Shown: one piece after another, positions 8,588-15,473 of the stretch
Numbering within the stretch: position 1 is the stretch's first letter
Layout: every line of letters begins with the position of its first letter
NCBI RefSeq assembly: GCF_009932335.1
Contig: NZ_BLJF01000001.1
Coordinates: 2,046,001-2,110,000 of the forward strand
From: Pseudomonas asiatica
GTDB taxonomy: Bacteria > Pseudomonadota > Gammaproteobacteria > Pseudomonadales > Pseudomonadaceae
Reading direction: 5' to 3'
DNA: 64,000 bases
Translations under genes and position numbers: made by a program
The notes under the pieces: model-generated
Seen by the model: the letters and a program-made list of their open reading frames with translations, nothing else
Told to the model about the DNA's origin: nothing
The model's database searches: none

Positions 8588-9942
8588 TGCACGGCCTCCA
8601 CGGGGATCAGTTGCTGTTCATCCTTCAAGGCCTGGATCATGGTTTCCTGCCAGTACTTGTGCTGCAGCACGAACAGGCCTTCGTCCTCGGTGCGTACGCC
8701 CGACAGCAGCGGCTTGAGCTCGATTTCCCGGGCCGCCTCGTCGGCGCCTTCCACCCAGTGTTCAGCGCCGCGGGACATGTCGTTCCAGCCGGTACCGCCG
8801 CCGTAGCCGGTCTGGCACGAGCGAAACTCTTCCAGGTCGTCGGGGGTGGCCATGCCGCTGACGTTGAAGAAGTCTTCGTACTGGCGAATGCGCTTGGCGC
8901 GGGCATCGGCGCTCTCGCCTTTCGGCGCGATGCAGTAGATGGTGATTTCGGTCTTGTTCACCGAAATCGGCCGGGCGATGCGGATCTGCGAGCTGAACTG
9001 GTCCATCAGGTACACGTTCGGGTACAGGCACAGGTTGCGCGAGTTCTCGATCATCCAGTCGGCACGGGCCTGGCCGAAGTCGGCGGCCAGTTGGTTGCGG
9101 CGCTCGTAGGCCGGGCGGTCCTCGGGGTTGGCCCAGCGGGTCCACAGCAGCAGGTGGCCGTGGTCGAAGGAGTAGAAGCCACCGCCCTGCTTGGCCCAGG
9201 CACCGGCGCTCATGGTCTTGATCTCGTCACCCGCCTCGCGCTGCTTGCGCTGGTTCTGGGTGGCGGCATAGTTCCAGTGCACGGAGCTGACGTGGTAGCC
9301 GTCGGCGCCGTTCTCGGCGGTTAGCTTCCAGTTGCCTTCGTAGATGTACGAACTGGCGCCACGCAGCACTTCCAGGCCTTCCGGCGACTGGTCGACGATC
9401 ATGTCGATGATCTTGGCCGACTCGCCCAGGTGCTCGACCAACGGCTTGACGTCGGCCTTCAGGCTGCCGAACAGGAAGCCACGGTACGACTCGAAGCGTG
9501 CCACCTTGGTCAGGTCGTGGGAGCCGTCGCAGTTGAAGCTGTCGGGGTAGCCGGCGTTGCTTGGGTCTTTGACCTTGAGCAGCTTGCCGCTGTTGTTGAA
9601 GGTCCAGCCGTGGAACGGGCAGGTGTAGCTGGCGCGGTTGCCGCGCTTGTGCCGGCAGAGCATGGCGCCGCGGTGGCTGCAGGCATTGAGGAAGGCGTTG
9701 AGCTCACCGTCCTTGTTGCGCGCGATGAAGATCGGCTGGCGCCCCATGGTCAGGGTGAGGAAGTCGTTTTTCTCGGGGATCTGGCTTTCATGGGCCAGGT
9801 AGATCCAGTTGCCCTCGAAGATGTGTTTCATCTCCAGGTCGAACAGGCGTGGGTCGGTGAACATCTCGCGCTTGCAGCGGTAGATGCCCTTTTCACGGTC
9901 GTCCTCGAGCAAGGCATTGAGGTAGTCGAATCCCAGGGACAT
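8584..9942 (-). CDS. benA: Benzoate 1,2-dioxygenase alpha subunit BenA
   Basis: 452 residues. The Rieske [2Fe-2S] motif is C88-x-H90 with C108-x2-H111 (CSHRGAM and TCPFHGW). The mononuclear iron region has Asp214, His217 and His222 in [14 protein letters not shown]. BenA adds both atoms of O2 to benzoate to form the 1,2-cis-diol carboxylate, with electrons from BenC. It is the first structural gene of the operon. The ATG at 9942 is preceded by AAGGGAGACC. Upstream lies a BenR-type operator and promoter (see 9979-10041). Confidence 0.96.
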   Translation of the reverse strand: MSLGFDYLNALLEDDREKGIYRCKREMFTDPRLFDLEMKHIFEGNWIYLAHESQIPEKNDFLTLTMGRQPIFIARNKDGELNAFLNACSHRGAMLCRHKRGNRASYTCPFHGWTFNNSGKLLKVKDPSNAGYPDSFNCDGSHDLTKVARFESYRGFLFGSLKADVKPLVEHLGESAKIIDMIVDQSPEGLEVLRGASSYIYEGNWKLTAENGADGYHVSSVHWNYAATQNQRKQREAGDEIKTMSAGAWAKQGGGFYSFDHGHLLLWTRWANPEDRPAYERRNQLAADFGQARADWMIENSRNLCLYPNVYLMDQFSSQIRIARPISVNKTEITIYCIAPKGESADARAKRIRQYEDFFNVSGMATPDDLEEFRSCQTGYGGGTGWNDMSRGAEHWVEGADEAAREIELKPLLSGVRTEDEGLFVLQHKYWQETMIQALKDEQQLIPVEAVQ

Positions 9943-9978
9943 GGCCAGGGTCTCCCTTGTTATTGTTTAGACCTGGTC

Positions 9979-10007
9979 AGGTTAGGGAGACGGCTGGCGG
10001 GGGACTA
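9979..10007 (-). promoter_or_regulatory. Predicted benA promoter (Pm-like -35/-10)
   Basis: On the minus strand TAGTCC (10007-10002) and TAACCT (9984-9979) are separated by 17 bases. The -35 hexamer overlaps the last two bases of the proximal BenR site, the geometry known for XylS at Pm. The hexamers are poor matches to the sigma70 consensus, as expected for a promoter that needs an activator. This is inferred from sequence only. Confidence 0.6.
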
Positions 10008-10020
10008 TCCGGATTGTGCA
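10006..10020 (-). promoter_or_regulatory. Proximal BenR/XylS-type operator
   Basis: Reads TGCACAATCCGGATA on the minus strand, an exact match to the XylS/BenR half-site TGCA-N6-GGNTA. It lies about 64 bases upstream of benA and abuts the predicted -35. Confidence 0.8.
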
Positions 10021-10025
10021 GAGTG

Positions 10026-10931
10026 TTATCCAGCTTTGCCGGGGTCTCGCACTTGTTGACTCAGCCGTTTGGGGTCATGGAGCCAGCTGTTTACTTGAGG
10101 TATCTCCTCAGCTGCTTTCATGCGACTATGGAGCGCGTCAAGAACCACGAATGCTTCAAGATTCTGTTCCCGCTCCGCTATAAGCCAATTGCGGCCACTG
10201 CTCCAGTTAACTGGCGTTCTATCAATCAGCCACCCTTTTTTCGCAATACGAGTTGACAACGTTAAGACGCTACCCTCCACCAGCAACTTCTGCCCATCAG
10301 ACCATATAGCCGCGTTCATGATTGGTTCTATTTGATTCCCATAACCACGACCCAGTGCATCAACCGCCTTTACAACATGCTGGCCTACTACACGGGGGGC
10401 AGACTTGCCTCCGTTGAAATCTGGATTGATGCTATACCCGCTTTTGGTGCTTCCAGCCTTAGGCCGGATGCTTGGGAGTTTTACTTTTGGAACAACTATA
10501 TGACCGCTGGGGTCAGTATTATTAACTGGATCACCACCACAATAGGCGTAACAGTTTATTCCTCCAGCACCCATTGGGCTCAAGCTGTCCGGGCTGTTGA
10601 ACCGCATCAAACCCGGGTTGAGCGCACGATATCCCTCCCCCAACAAGTAGTGCCCTGTTACAGACTCTTTTTTCTGCCCGCTGTAGCGAAGTACAGTTGC
10701 GCATTGCTCGTTTCCATCAAATCCATAAACTGTGTACTGCAGCGAACAAGGGGGAAACTGCAAGATAGATCCATGCTCGTCCATGGCGTAGAACGCCGCC
10801 TGCCCACCATTGCGCTGTGCCAGTGCCCGGCCAGCGCCCCGCAGCAAAGCCGAAGCCCCTGCGCCGGTATGTTTGACCAGCGCGAGGCCTTCGGGGGAAT
10901 AGAAATAGAGATCCTTCTGTAACGTCGACAT
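10026..10931 (-). CDS. Orphan Rhs-core tip protein with unrecognised C-terminal domain
   Basis: 301 residues. Residues about 84-144 match the C-terminal 'RHS repeat-associated core' (YLLGEGYRALNPGLMRFNSPD followed by CYAYCGGDPVNNTDPSGH), the place where full Rhs/YD-repeat toxins are cut and their variable tips begin. There are no YD repeats, no signal peptide and no secretion domain, so this is only the end of an Rhs protein as a stand-alone gene. Residues 145-301 are a variable domain I do not recognise. ATG 10931 is chosen because AAAGGTGG lies upstream; a GTG three codons earlier is possible. Base composition is clearly more AT-rich than the ben genes, suggesting transfer. No obvious immunity gene adjoins it. 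Function unknown. Confidence 0.8.
   Translation of the reverse strand: MSTLQKDLYFYSPEGLALVKHTGAGASALLRGAGRALAQRNGGQAAFYAMDEHGSILQFPPCSLQYTVYGFDGNEQCATVLRYSGQKKESVTGHYLLGEGYRALNPGLMRFNSPDSLSPMGAGGINCYAYCGGDPVNNTDPSGHIVVPKVKLPSIRPKAGSTKSGYSINPDFNGGKSAPRVVGQHVVKAVDALGRGYGNQIEPIMNAAIWSDGQKLLVEGSVLTLSTRIAKKGWLIDRTPVNWSSGRNWLIAEREQNLEAFVVLDALHSRMKAAEEIPQVNSWLHDPKRLSQQVRDPGKAG
10027..10041 (-). promoter_or_regulatory. Distal, degenerate BenR operator overlapping the Rhs-gene stop codon
   Basis: Reads CGGCAAAGCTGGATA on the minus strand. The second box (GGATA) is intact but the first box is CGGC instead of TGCA. It starts exactly 21 bases from the proximal site, the spacing of the two direct repeats in Pm. 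The first two bases of the stop codon of the Rhs-tip gene (10026-10028) fall within its GGATA box. Confidence 0.6.
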
Positions 10932-11025
10932 GGTTGCCACCTTTTACCCGAAATAAAGCAAATGGTGGGTCGAGCATTAAATGCGAACAACTAGCAAAAA
11001 TATCAGGTGGCCGAGCTAGCTGGCC

Positions 11026-11982
11026 TCATCCTCGTCGCTTGAACGTCTGCGAAGGCAGCTCACCAAACTGCTGCCGATACACCTCGGAAAACCGCCCCAA
11101 ATGCAGAAATCCGTAATCCAGAGCAAGCTCTGTCACGCTGCGAACCCCACAAGTCGAGTCGCTCAGGCACGCATGCACCCGCTCCAGCTTGCGCTGGCGT
11201 ACGTAATGCTTGGGTGTGGTACCCAAATGCTGGTCAAACAGCGCATACAACGAACGTAAACTCATGCATGCCTGCTCCGCCAGAACTTCAGCCGACAGCT
11301 CCAGCTTCAGGTTGCGCTCAATGTACTCAAGAATGCGCTCAAGCCCCGCTTGCGGTGCGCTCAGGCATTCGCGACGGATATTGGTGCTCATCAAGGTCAG
11401 CAGCTTGCTGGCGACGATCTGGCTGTAGTGGCCCTGCACCCTGGGCAGCGAATCGCTCACCTCTGCTTCCTGGCAGACCATGCCCAGCAGGTTGACGAAC
11501 CCGTCCAGCTCGTCCAGCCGGTAATGGTTGCGCAAGAACCGCACCCCGCCATCAGGGCGGTGCCAGCGCTGTTCGTCGCAGATCGAATCCAGTAGCCGGG
11601 TCGGCACCTTGAGGATGAACTTCTCGCAGTCTTCCGAGTAGGTCAGGTCAACCGGGTCGTCGGGGTTGATCAACAATAGTTCGCCCGGCACCAGGTGGTG
11701 CTCGCGCTTGTGCCCGCGCCACAGGCAGTTGCCATTGAGCAGCACCTGCAGGTGGTAGATGGTTTCCAGTGCCGGCGAGGTAACGCGCACGCTGCCGCCG
11801 TAGCTGATGCGGCAAAGGTCCAGCTCAGCGAACTTGCGGTGGCTGAGGCTGGCTTGCGGATGAGTGGTGCGAGACAAACCGATGCAATGCTGGCCTACGT
11901 GCTGGTTGACATAATCGGACACAGCATAAGGGTCGGCGTGATGAAACACGCTACTGCGCTCGCTCAGCAGGCGGCTTTCCAT
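11026..11982 (-). CDS. benR: BenR, AraC/XylS-family activator of the ben operon
   Basis: 318 residues from ATG 11982; a TTG two codons earlier is also open. The N-terminal half is the effector and dimerisation domain of XylS/BenR-type regulators. The C-terminal AraC DNA-binding domain has two helix-turn-helix units (about 219-318), with LSAEVLAEQACMSLRSLYALF and VTELALDYGFLHLGRFSEVY. BenR responds to benzoate and activates the benA promoter. TGCA-N6-GGNTA sites are present upstream of benA (10006-10041). It is transcribed in the same direction as ben, separated from it by the Rhs gene, so it likely has its own promoter in 11983-12240. Confidence 0.95.
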   Translation of the reverse strand: MESRLLSERSSVFHHADPYAVSDYVNQHVGQHCIGLSRTTHPQASLSHRKFAELDLCRISYGGSVRVTSPALETIYHLQVLLNGNCLWRGHKREHHLVPGELLLINPDDPVDLTYSEDCEKFILKVPTRLLDSICDEQRWHRPDGGVRFLRNHYRLDELDGFVNLLGMVCQEAEVSDSLPRVQGHYSQIVASKLLTLMSTNIRRECLSAPQAGLERILEYIERNLKLELSAEVLAEQACMSLRSLYALFDQHLGTTPKHYVRQRKLERVHACLSDSTCGVRSVTELALDYGFLHLGRFSEVYRQQFGELPSQTFKRRG

Positions 11983-12240
11983 AGGCAAGGTTACCCGGAT
12001 CGTTATTGTTCTGGTTGCCGCATCCTACGGCCCGGCGGGCTGTGGTTGCGGTCGTCACGGTCATTCTACCGAGCCGGTTGCGGGTCGCGGGGGCAGGCGA
12101 CAACCGGTGGATGGGCACACTTAAGCAAAAAGGCGGGGGTTGGGCAATGCGACCTTGGGAATGGATGGGCGGATAGCGAACAGTAAGGACAGGTCAGTGT
12201 TCGTTTATCGAACGGCTCAGGCAACCCGGCAACGCTCACT

Positions 12241-12972
12241 TCACTGCACCGGCAGGAAGTTCATCAACAACAGGCTTTGCGCATAATTCAACCCAATCCT
12301 CCTATACCGCTCATCCAGCAACTCCGCCAGCAAATCCAGCCGTGCCACGATCTTGCCGAACTCCACGGCAAAACTCAGGTTGCTGCCCTCTTCCGAGATT
12401 TCGTTGGAGAACAACAGCAGAACACCATTGGCATCTTGCCGCTGGCTCAACATCCAGGTGGCCTTCTCGATATTGCGTGCCGCGTTGTTGACGAACAGCG
12501 GGTCGATGGTATCGGTCATGTAGAACTCTGTACGGCCGCCGTGCGCGGTAATCAGCATGCTGCCGATGGCGTAGATGAACGCACCGACCCGGTCACCGCG
12601 AAACTCGGGGCTCAGGGCGTAGCTCAAGGCTGCCAGGTCGCGACGGTTGCCTAGTTGTGGCAAGGGCTGGCGTTGCTCGATGGCGATACGGATCTGCCCC
12701 TCGGCAGTTGCAGCATCCACGTAGCCGGACAGCTTCCACTGATTGGGGTTGCGCAGGTACAGCTTGTTCATCAGCAGGTACAAGCTCTGCAGGTTATCGC
12801 GCATGGACAGCGTGGCCAGGCGATCGACGCTGGTCTGGAACAGCTCGCTGGGTTTGCCGTTGCCGAACTGGTCGAGCACGTCGCGGCCCTGCTGCTGGGT
12901 GCAGGCGCACAGGCATGTGAGGGCGCCTGCCATTAGCAGGCGGGGGAAGAATTTTGGCTTGCTTGCAACCAT
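12241..12972 (-). CDS. Conserved hypothetical lipoprotein
   Basis: 243 residues from ATG 12972. A type II signal peptide has the lipobox LCAC with Cys24 (RLLMAGALTCLCAC), so the product should be an envelope lipoprotein. The rest is a soluble domain I cannot assign. It contains DRLATLSMRDNLQSLYLLMNK and YAIGSMLITAHGGRTEFYMT. A GTG ten codons upstream is possible but would place a charged extension before the signal peptide. It lies upstream of benR and between REP-rich spacers, with no clear operon partner. Confidence 0.75.
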   Translation of the reverse strand: MVASKPKFFPRLLMAGALTCLCACTQQQGRDVLDQFGNGKPSELFQTSVDRLATLSMRDNLQSLYLLMNKLYLRNPNQWKLSGYVDAATAEGQIRIAIEQRQPLPQLGNRRDLAALSYALSPEFRGDRVGAFIYAIGSMLITAHGGRTEFYMTDTIDPLFVNNAARNIEKATWMLSQRQDANGVLLLFSNEISEEGSNLSFAVEFGKIVARLDLLAELLDERYRRIGLNYAQSLLLMNFLPVQ

Positions 12973-13076
12973 CGGCACCGGGTCGATATTCGGCGGCCGC
13001 ACCGTGGATCAGTGTGGCCTGGCCATGCATAGAGCCCGGAAATTGGAAAAAGTGCGGTGATCGGGGGTTTTGCATA

Positions 13077-13187
13077 CCTGTGCCGGCCGCTTCGCGGGTA
13101 AACCCGCGCCCACAGGATCACCACAAATCTTGAAAACTGCGCAGAACCTGTAGGAGCGGGTTTACCCGCGAAGAGGCCGGCGCAGGC
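13077..13187. repeat. Inverted REP pair (GGAGCGGGTTTACCCGCGAA class)
   Basis: GCCGGCCGCTTCGCGGGTAA at about 13082 is mirrored by GCGGGTTTACCCGCGAAGAG at about 13156-13175. The spacer separates the hisN 3' end from the lipoprotein gene, which are transcribed in the same direction. Confidence 0.85.
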
Positions 13188-13197
13188 ATTACATGAA

Positions 13198-13989
13198 TTA
13201 CATGGCGTGACGCAACATCTCCACCACCTGCGCATGCAGCGCCGGGTCACCACAGGCCACCACGCACCCGCCATTCTGCGCACTGCTACCATCCCACGCC
13301 GTGATCACCCCGCCCGCCCCTTCGATGATCGGCATCAGCGCCTGCACGTCATATGGCTGCAGGCTCGCCTCGACGATCACGTCGACGAACCCGGAAGCCA
13401 GCATGCAATAGGCATAGCAATCGCCACCGTAACGCATCAGGCGCGCCTTGCCGGCAACGGCCTCGAACGCAGCCTTGCGCGCGGCGGTATCGAACATGTC
13501 CGGCGTGGTGCACATCAACGTGGCCGAGGCCAGGTCGGCACAGGCGCGGGTCTTCAACGGCGCACCGCTGCGCCAGGCGCCTTCCGGCGTTCCGACAAAG
13601 CGTTCGCCGGTGAACGGCTGGTTCATCACCCCGACCACCGGGTGCGTGCCGTCGTTCAGGGCAATCAGCGTGCCCCACAGCGGCAGGCCGGTGATGAAGG
13701 CGCGGGTGCCGTCGATCGGGTCGAGCACCCAGGTCAGCGGGCTGCTGCCGACTGCCACGCCGGCTTCTTCACCGAGGATGCCGTGGTCGGGATAGCGGGC
13801 CTGGATCAGCTCGCGCATGGCGTCCTCGGCTGCCTTGTCGGCCACGGTCACCGGGTCGTACAGGCGCCCACCCTTGTCCTCGACGTCCAGGCTGGCGCGA
13901 AAGTATGGCTTGATCGCCACGGCAGCGGCATCGGCCAGCTGCTCGGCAAAGGCGCGGAATTCGCCGATCTGTTCAGCACTCAGGGACAT
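13198..13989 (-). CDS. hisN: Histidinol-phosphatase, inositol monophosphatase family
   Basis: 263 residues. The inositol-phosphatase metal site is visible: Glu74 in LGEEAG, and Asp90 and Asp93 in WVLDPIDGT. A further metal-ligand region is PYDVQAL near residue 220. The substrate-loop GGDCYAYCML is typical of the HisN branch, which dephosphorylates histidinol phosphate in histidine synthesis. Inositol monophosphatase or another small phosphatase activity cannot be excluded from sequence alone. It is divergent from the universal stress gene, with a 147-base spacer. Confidence 0.85.
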   Translation of the reverse strand: MSLSAEQIGEFRAFAEQLADAAAVAIKPYFRASLDVEDKGGRLYDPVTVADKAAEDAMRELIQARYPDHGILGEEAGVAVGSSPLTWVLDPIDGTRAFITGLPLWGTLIALNDGTHPVVGVMNQPFTGERFVGTPEGAWRSGAPLKTRACADLASATLMCTTPDMFDTAARKAAFEAVAGKARLMRYGGDCYAYCMLASGFVDVIVEASLQPYDVQALMPIIEGAGGVITAWDGSSAQNGGCVVACGDPALHAQVVEMLRHAM

Positions 13990-14136
13990 GGGGCGGGCCT
14001 CGTGAAAATGATGGGGCCCGCATCATACCCGACACGCCGTTCCGCGCCAGCCTCCGCCAGGCTGCTCATGCGCCCTGCGCGGTCTAGACTGAACAAGACC
14101 AGATCACCGGGGGGCTGCCACACGTGGAGGTGTGAG

Positions 14137-15027
14137 ATGAGCCAGTTCAAGCGTCTGTTCGTCATGCTCGGCCCGCAGATGCGCCACACGCCGGCGCTGC
14201 AACGCGCTGCGGCGCTGGCGGAATCCAGCGGTGCCTTGCTGGATATCAACGTGTTCGTCGACGATGTCGACACCTTCGGTTTGATGAGCGATAGCCGCGA
14301 GCGGGAACGGCTGCTCAGTGACAACCGCCAATGGCTGGCGGACGAAGCCGAGCAACTGGCCAACGCCGGCCTGGATGTATCTACCGAACTGCTGCTGACC
14401 CGCGACCCGCTGAACAGTGTGCTGGAACGGGTCGAGCGACTGGGTTGCGACCTGCTGATCAAGGATGTGCAGCACGAACCGGTGCTCAAGCGCCTGCTGG
14501 TAACGCCACTGGACTGGCAGTTGCTGAAGGACAGCCCGGTCGCCGTGCACCTGGTCAGCGATATCCGCCTTCCCCTGCCCCGGCAGATTGCCGCCGCGGT
14601 GGACCTGAACAGCCATGGCGCAGGCGAGCATCTGGATGAGCAGGTGATCCGCTGCGCCCATGCCCTGGCCCTGCAGTGCAATGCCGAGTTGCACCTGCTG
14701 CATGTGTGCGACGCGGCCAAGACACACATTGCCGACTTCGGCGCTGGCACGGTGACCATGCCCGGCTTCGATGTCAGCGTGCGCACCGCGCAGCGGGCGG
14801 CGTTCAACCGGCTGGGCGACCACCACCAGATCCCGCTGGAGCGCAGGCACTTTCTGGAAGGGGCCGCGATCAAGGCGATTGCCCAGTTCGTCGGCCACAG
14901 CCGGGCGGATGTGATCGTGATGGGCAGCCACCGGCATGATGCCATGCAGACGTTCCTGGGCGGGACGACAGCGCATGTGCTGGAGCATCCGCTGTGCAAT
15001 GTGTTGGCGATCAAGGCGGTTCGGTGA
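14137..15027 (+). CDS. Tandem-domain universal stress protein
   Basis: 296 residues from ATG 14137, with GGAGG six bases upstream. A very long upstream extension of the frame is antisense to hisN and rejected. Two Usp folds are arranged in tandem (about 1-150 and 150-296). The C-terminal one keeps the ATP-binding segment VIVMGSHRHD and the following GGTTAHVLEHPLCNVLAIK. The N-terminal copy has lost much of that loop. Tandem proteins of this kind (UspE-like) are general stress proteins. The binding partner and regulation are not evident from the sequence. Confidence 0.88.
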   Translation: MSQFKRLFVMLGPQMRHTPALQRAAALAESSGALLDINVFVDDVDTFGLMSDSRERERLLSDNRQWLADEAEQLANAGLDVSTELLLTRDPLNSVLERVERLGCDLLIKDVQHEPVLKRLLVTPLDWQLLKDSPVAVHLVSDIRLPLPRQIAAAVDLNSHGAGEHLDEQVIRCAHALALQCNAELHLLHVCDAAKTHIADFGAGTVTMPGFDVSVRTAQRAAFNRLGDHHQIPLERRHFLEGAAIKAIAQFVGHSRADVIVMGSHRHDAMQTFLGGTTAHVLEHPLCNVLAIKAVR

Positions 15028-15066
15028 GTGCTGGTATACCTGCACCGGCCTCTTCGCGGGTGAACC

Positions 15067-15236
15067 CGCTCTCATAGAACAACACATGACTCATTGGTTC
15101 GGCGAGGTTCTGTAGGAGCAGCCTTGTGCTGCGAAGAGGCCGGGGCTGACAAAGCCTGTCTATTGGCTGTACCGGCCTCTTCGCAGCACGAGGCTGCTCC
15201 TACAAAGGACGCGTCAGACGAGCGATATTGGTTCTC
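15067..15236. repeat. Long dispersed repeat, copy A (REP pair plus conserved flanks)
   Basis: About 170 bases that recur at 33486-33655 with roughly eight mismatches by eye. The core is an inverted pair of GTAGGAGCAGCCTTGTGCTG elements. The flank CTCATAGAACAACACATGAC and the downstream GACGAGCGATATTGGTTC side are also shared. The identity therefore extends well outside the REP palindromes. Confidence 0.85.
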
Positions 15237-15310
15237 TGCGCGAAAGCGCAGCCCAAAGGGTTGGGCAATCTCCCACAGGAATTCCACTGACCTCAGGCTT
15301 GGTGAAACCC

Positions 15311-15336
15311 CTGTGGGAGCGGGTTTACCCGCGAAG
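15311..15336. repeat. Single REP element (GCGGGTTTACCCGCGAA class)
   Basis: CTGTGGGAGCGGGTTTACCC followed by GCGAAG, a lone copy with no mirrored partner nearby. With copy A of the long repeat and the Fur-like box it fills the 446-base spacer 15028-15473, in which I see no gene. Confidence 0.75.
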
Positions 15337-15398
15337 AAGCCAACACGGATTCTACCCTTGGCATCTGGTACACCAGTTCCACATAAAAAGAATGCATT

Positions 15399-15413
15399 TG
15401 ATAATGATTCGTA
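15399..15413 (+). promoter_or_regulatory. Putative Fur box upstream of the TonB receptor
   Basis: TGATAATGATTCGTA matches 11 of 15 positions of the 7-1-7 Fur motif TGATAATNATTATCA, including all seven of the first arm. It lies about 60 bases before the chosen start of the siderophore receptor, where a Fur operator is expected. The second arm is weak. Confidence 0.6.
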
Positions 15414-15473
15414 GTAGTTTCTCGGCGCTTGCCCACCCTACCCTCAGCGCCCTACTCCAGGATCGTACCGTCG

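Noticed and set aside
10026..10931. Full polymorphic toxin-immunity system in the Rhs gene
   Set aside because: No YD-repeat body, no secretion domain and no neighbouring immunity-like gene; the tip domain is not a toxin family I can recognise.
13207..15027. A 606-codon plus-strand frame ending in the universal stress protein
   Set aside because: Its first 310 codons are antisense to hisN. The real start is ATG 14137 with GGAGG upstream.
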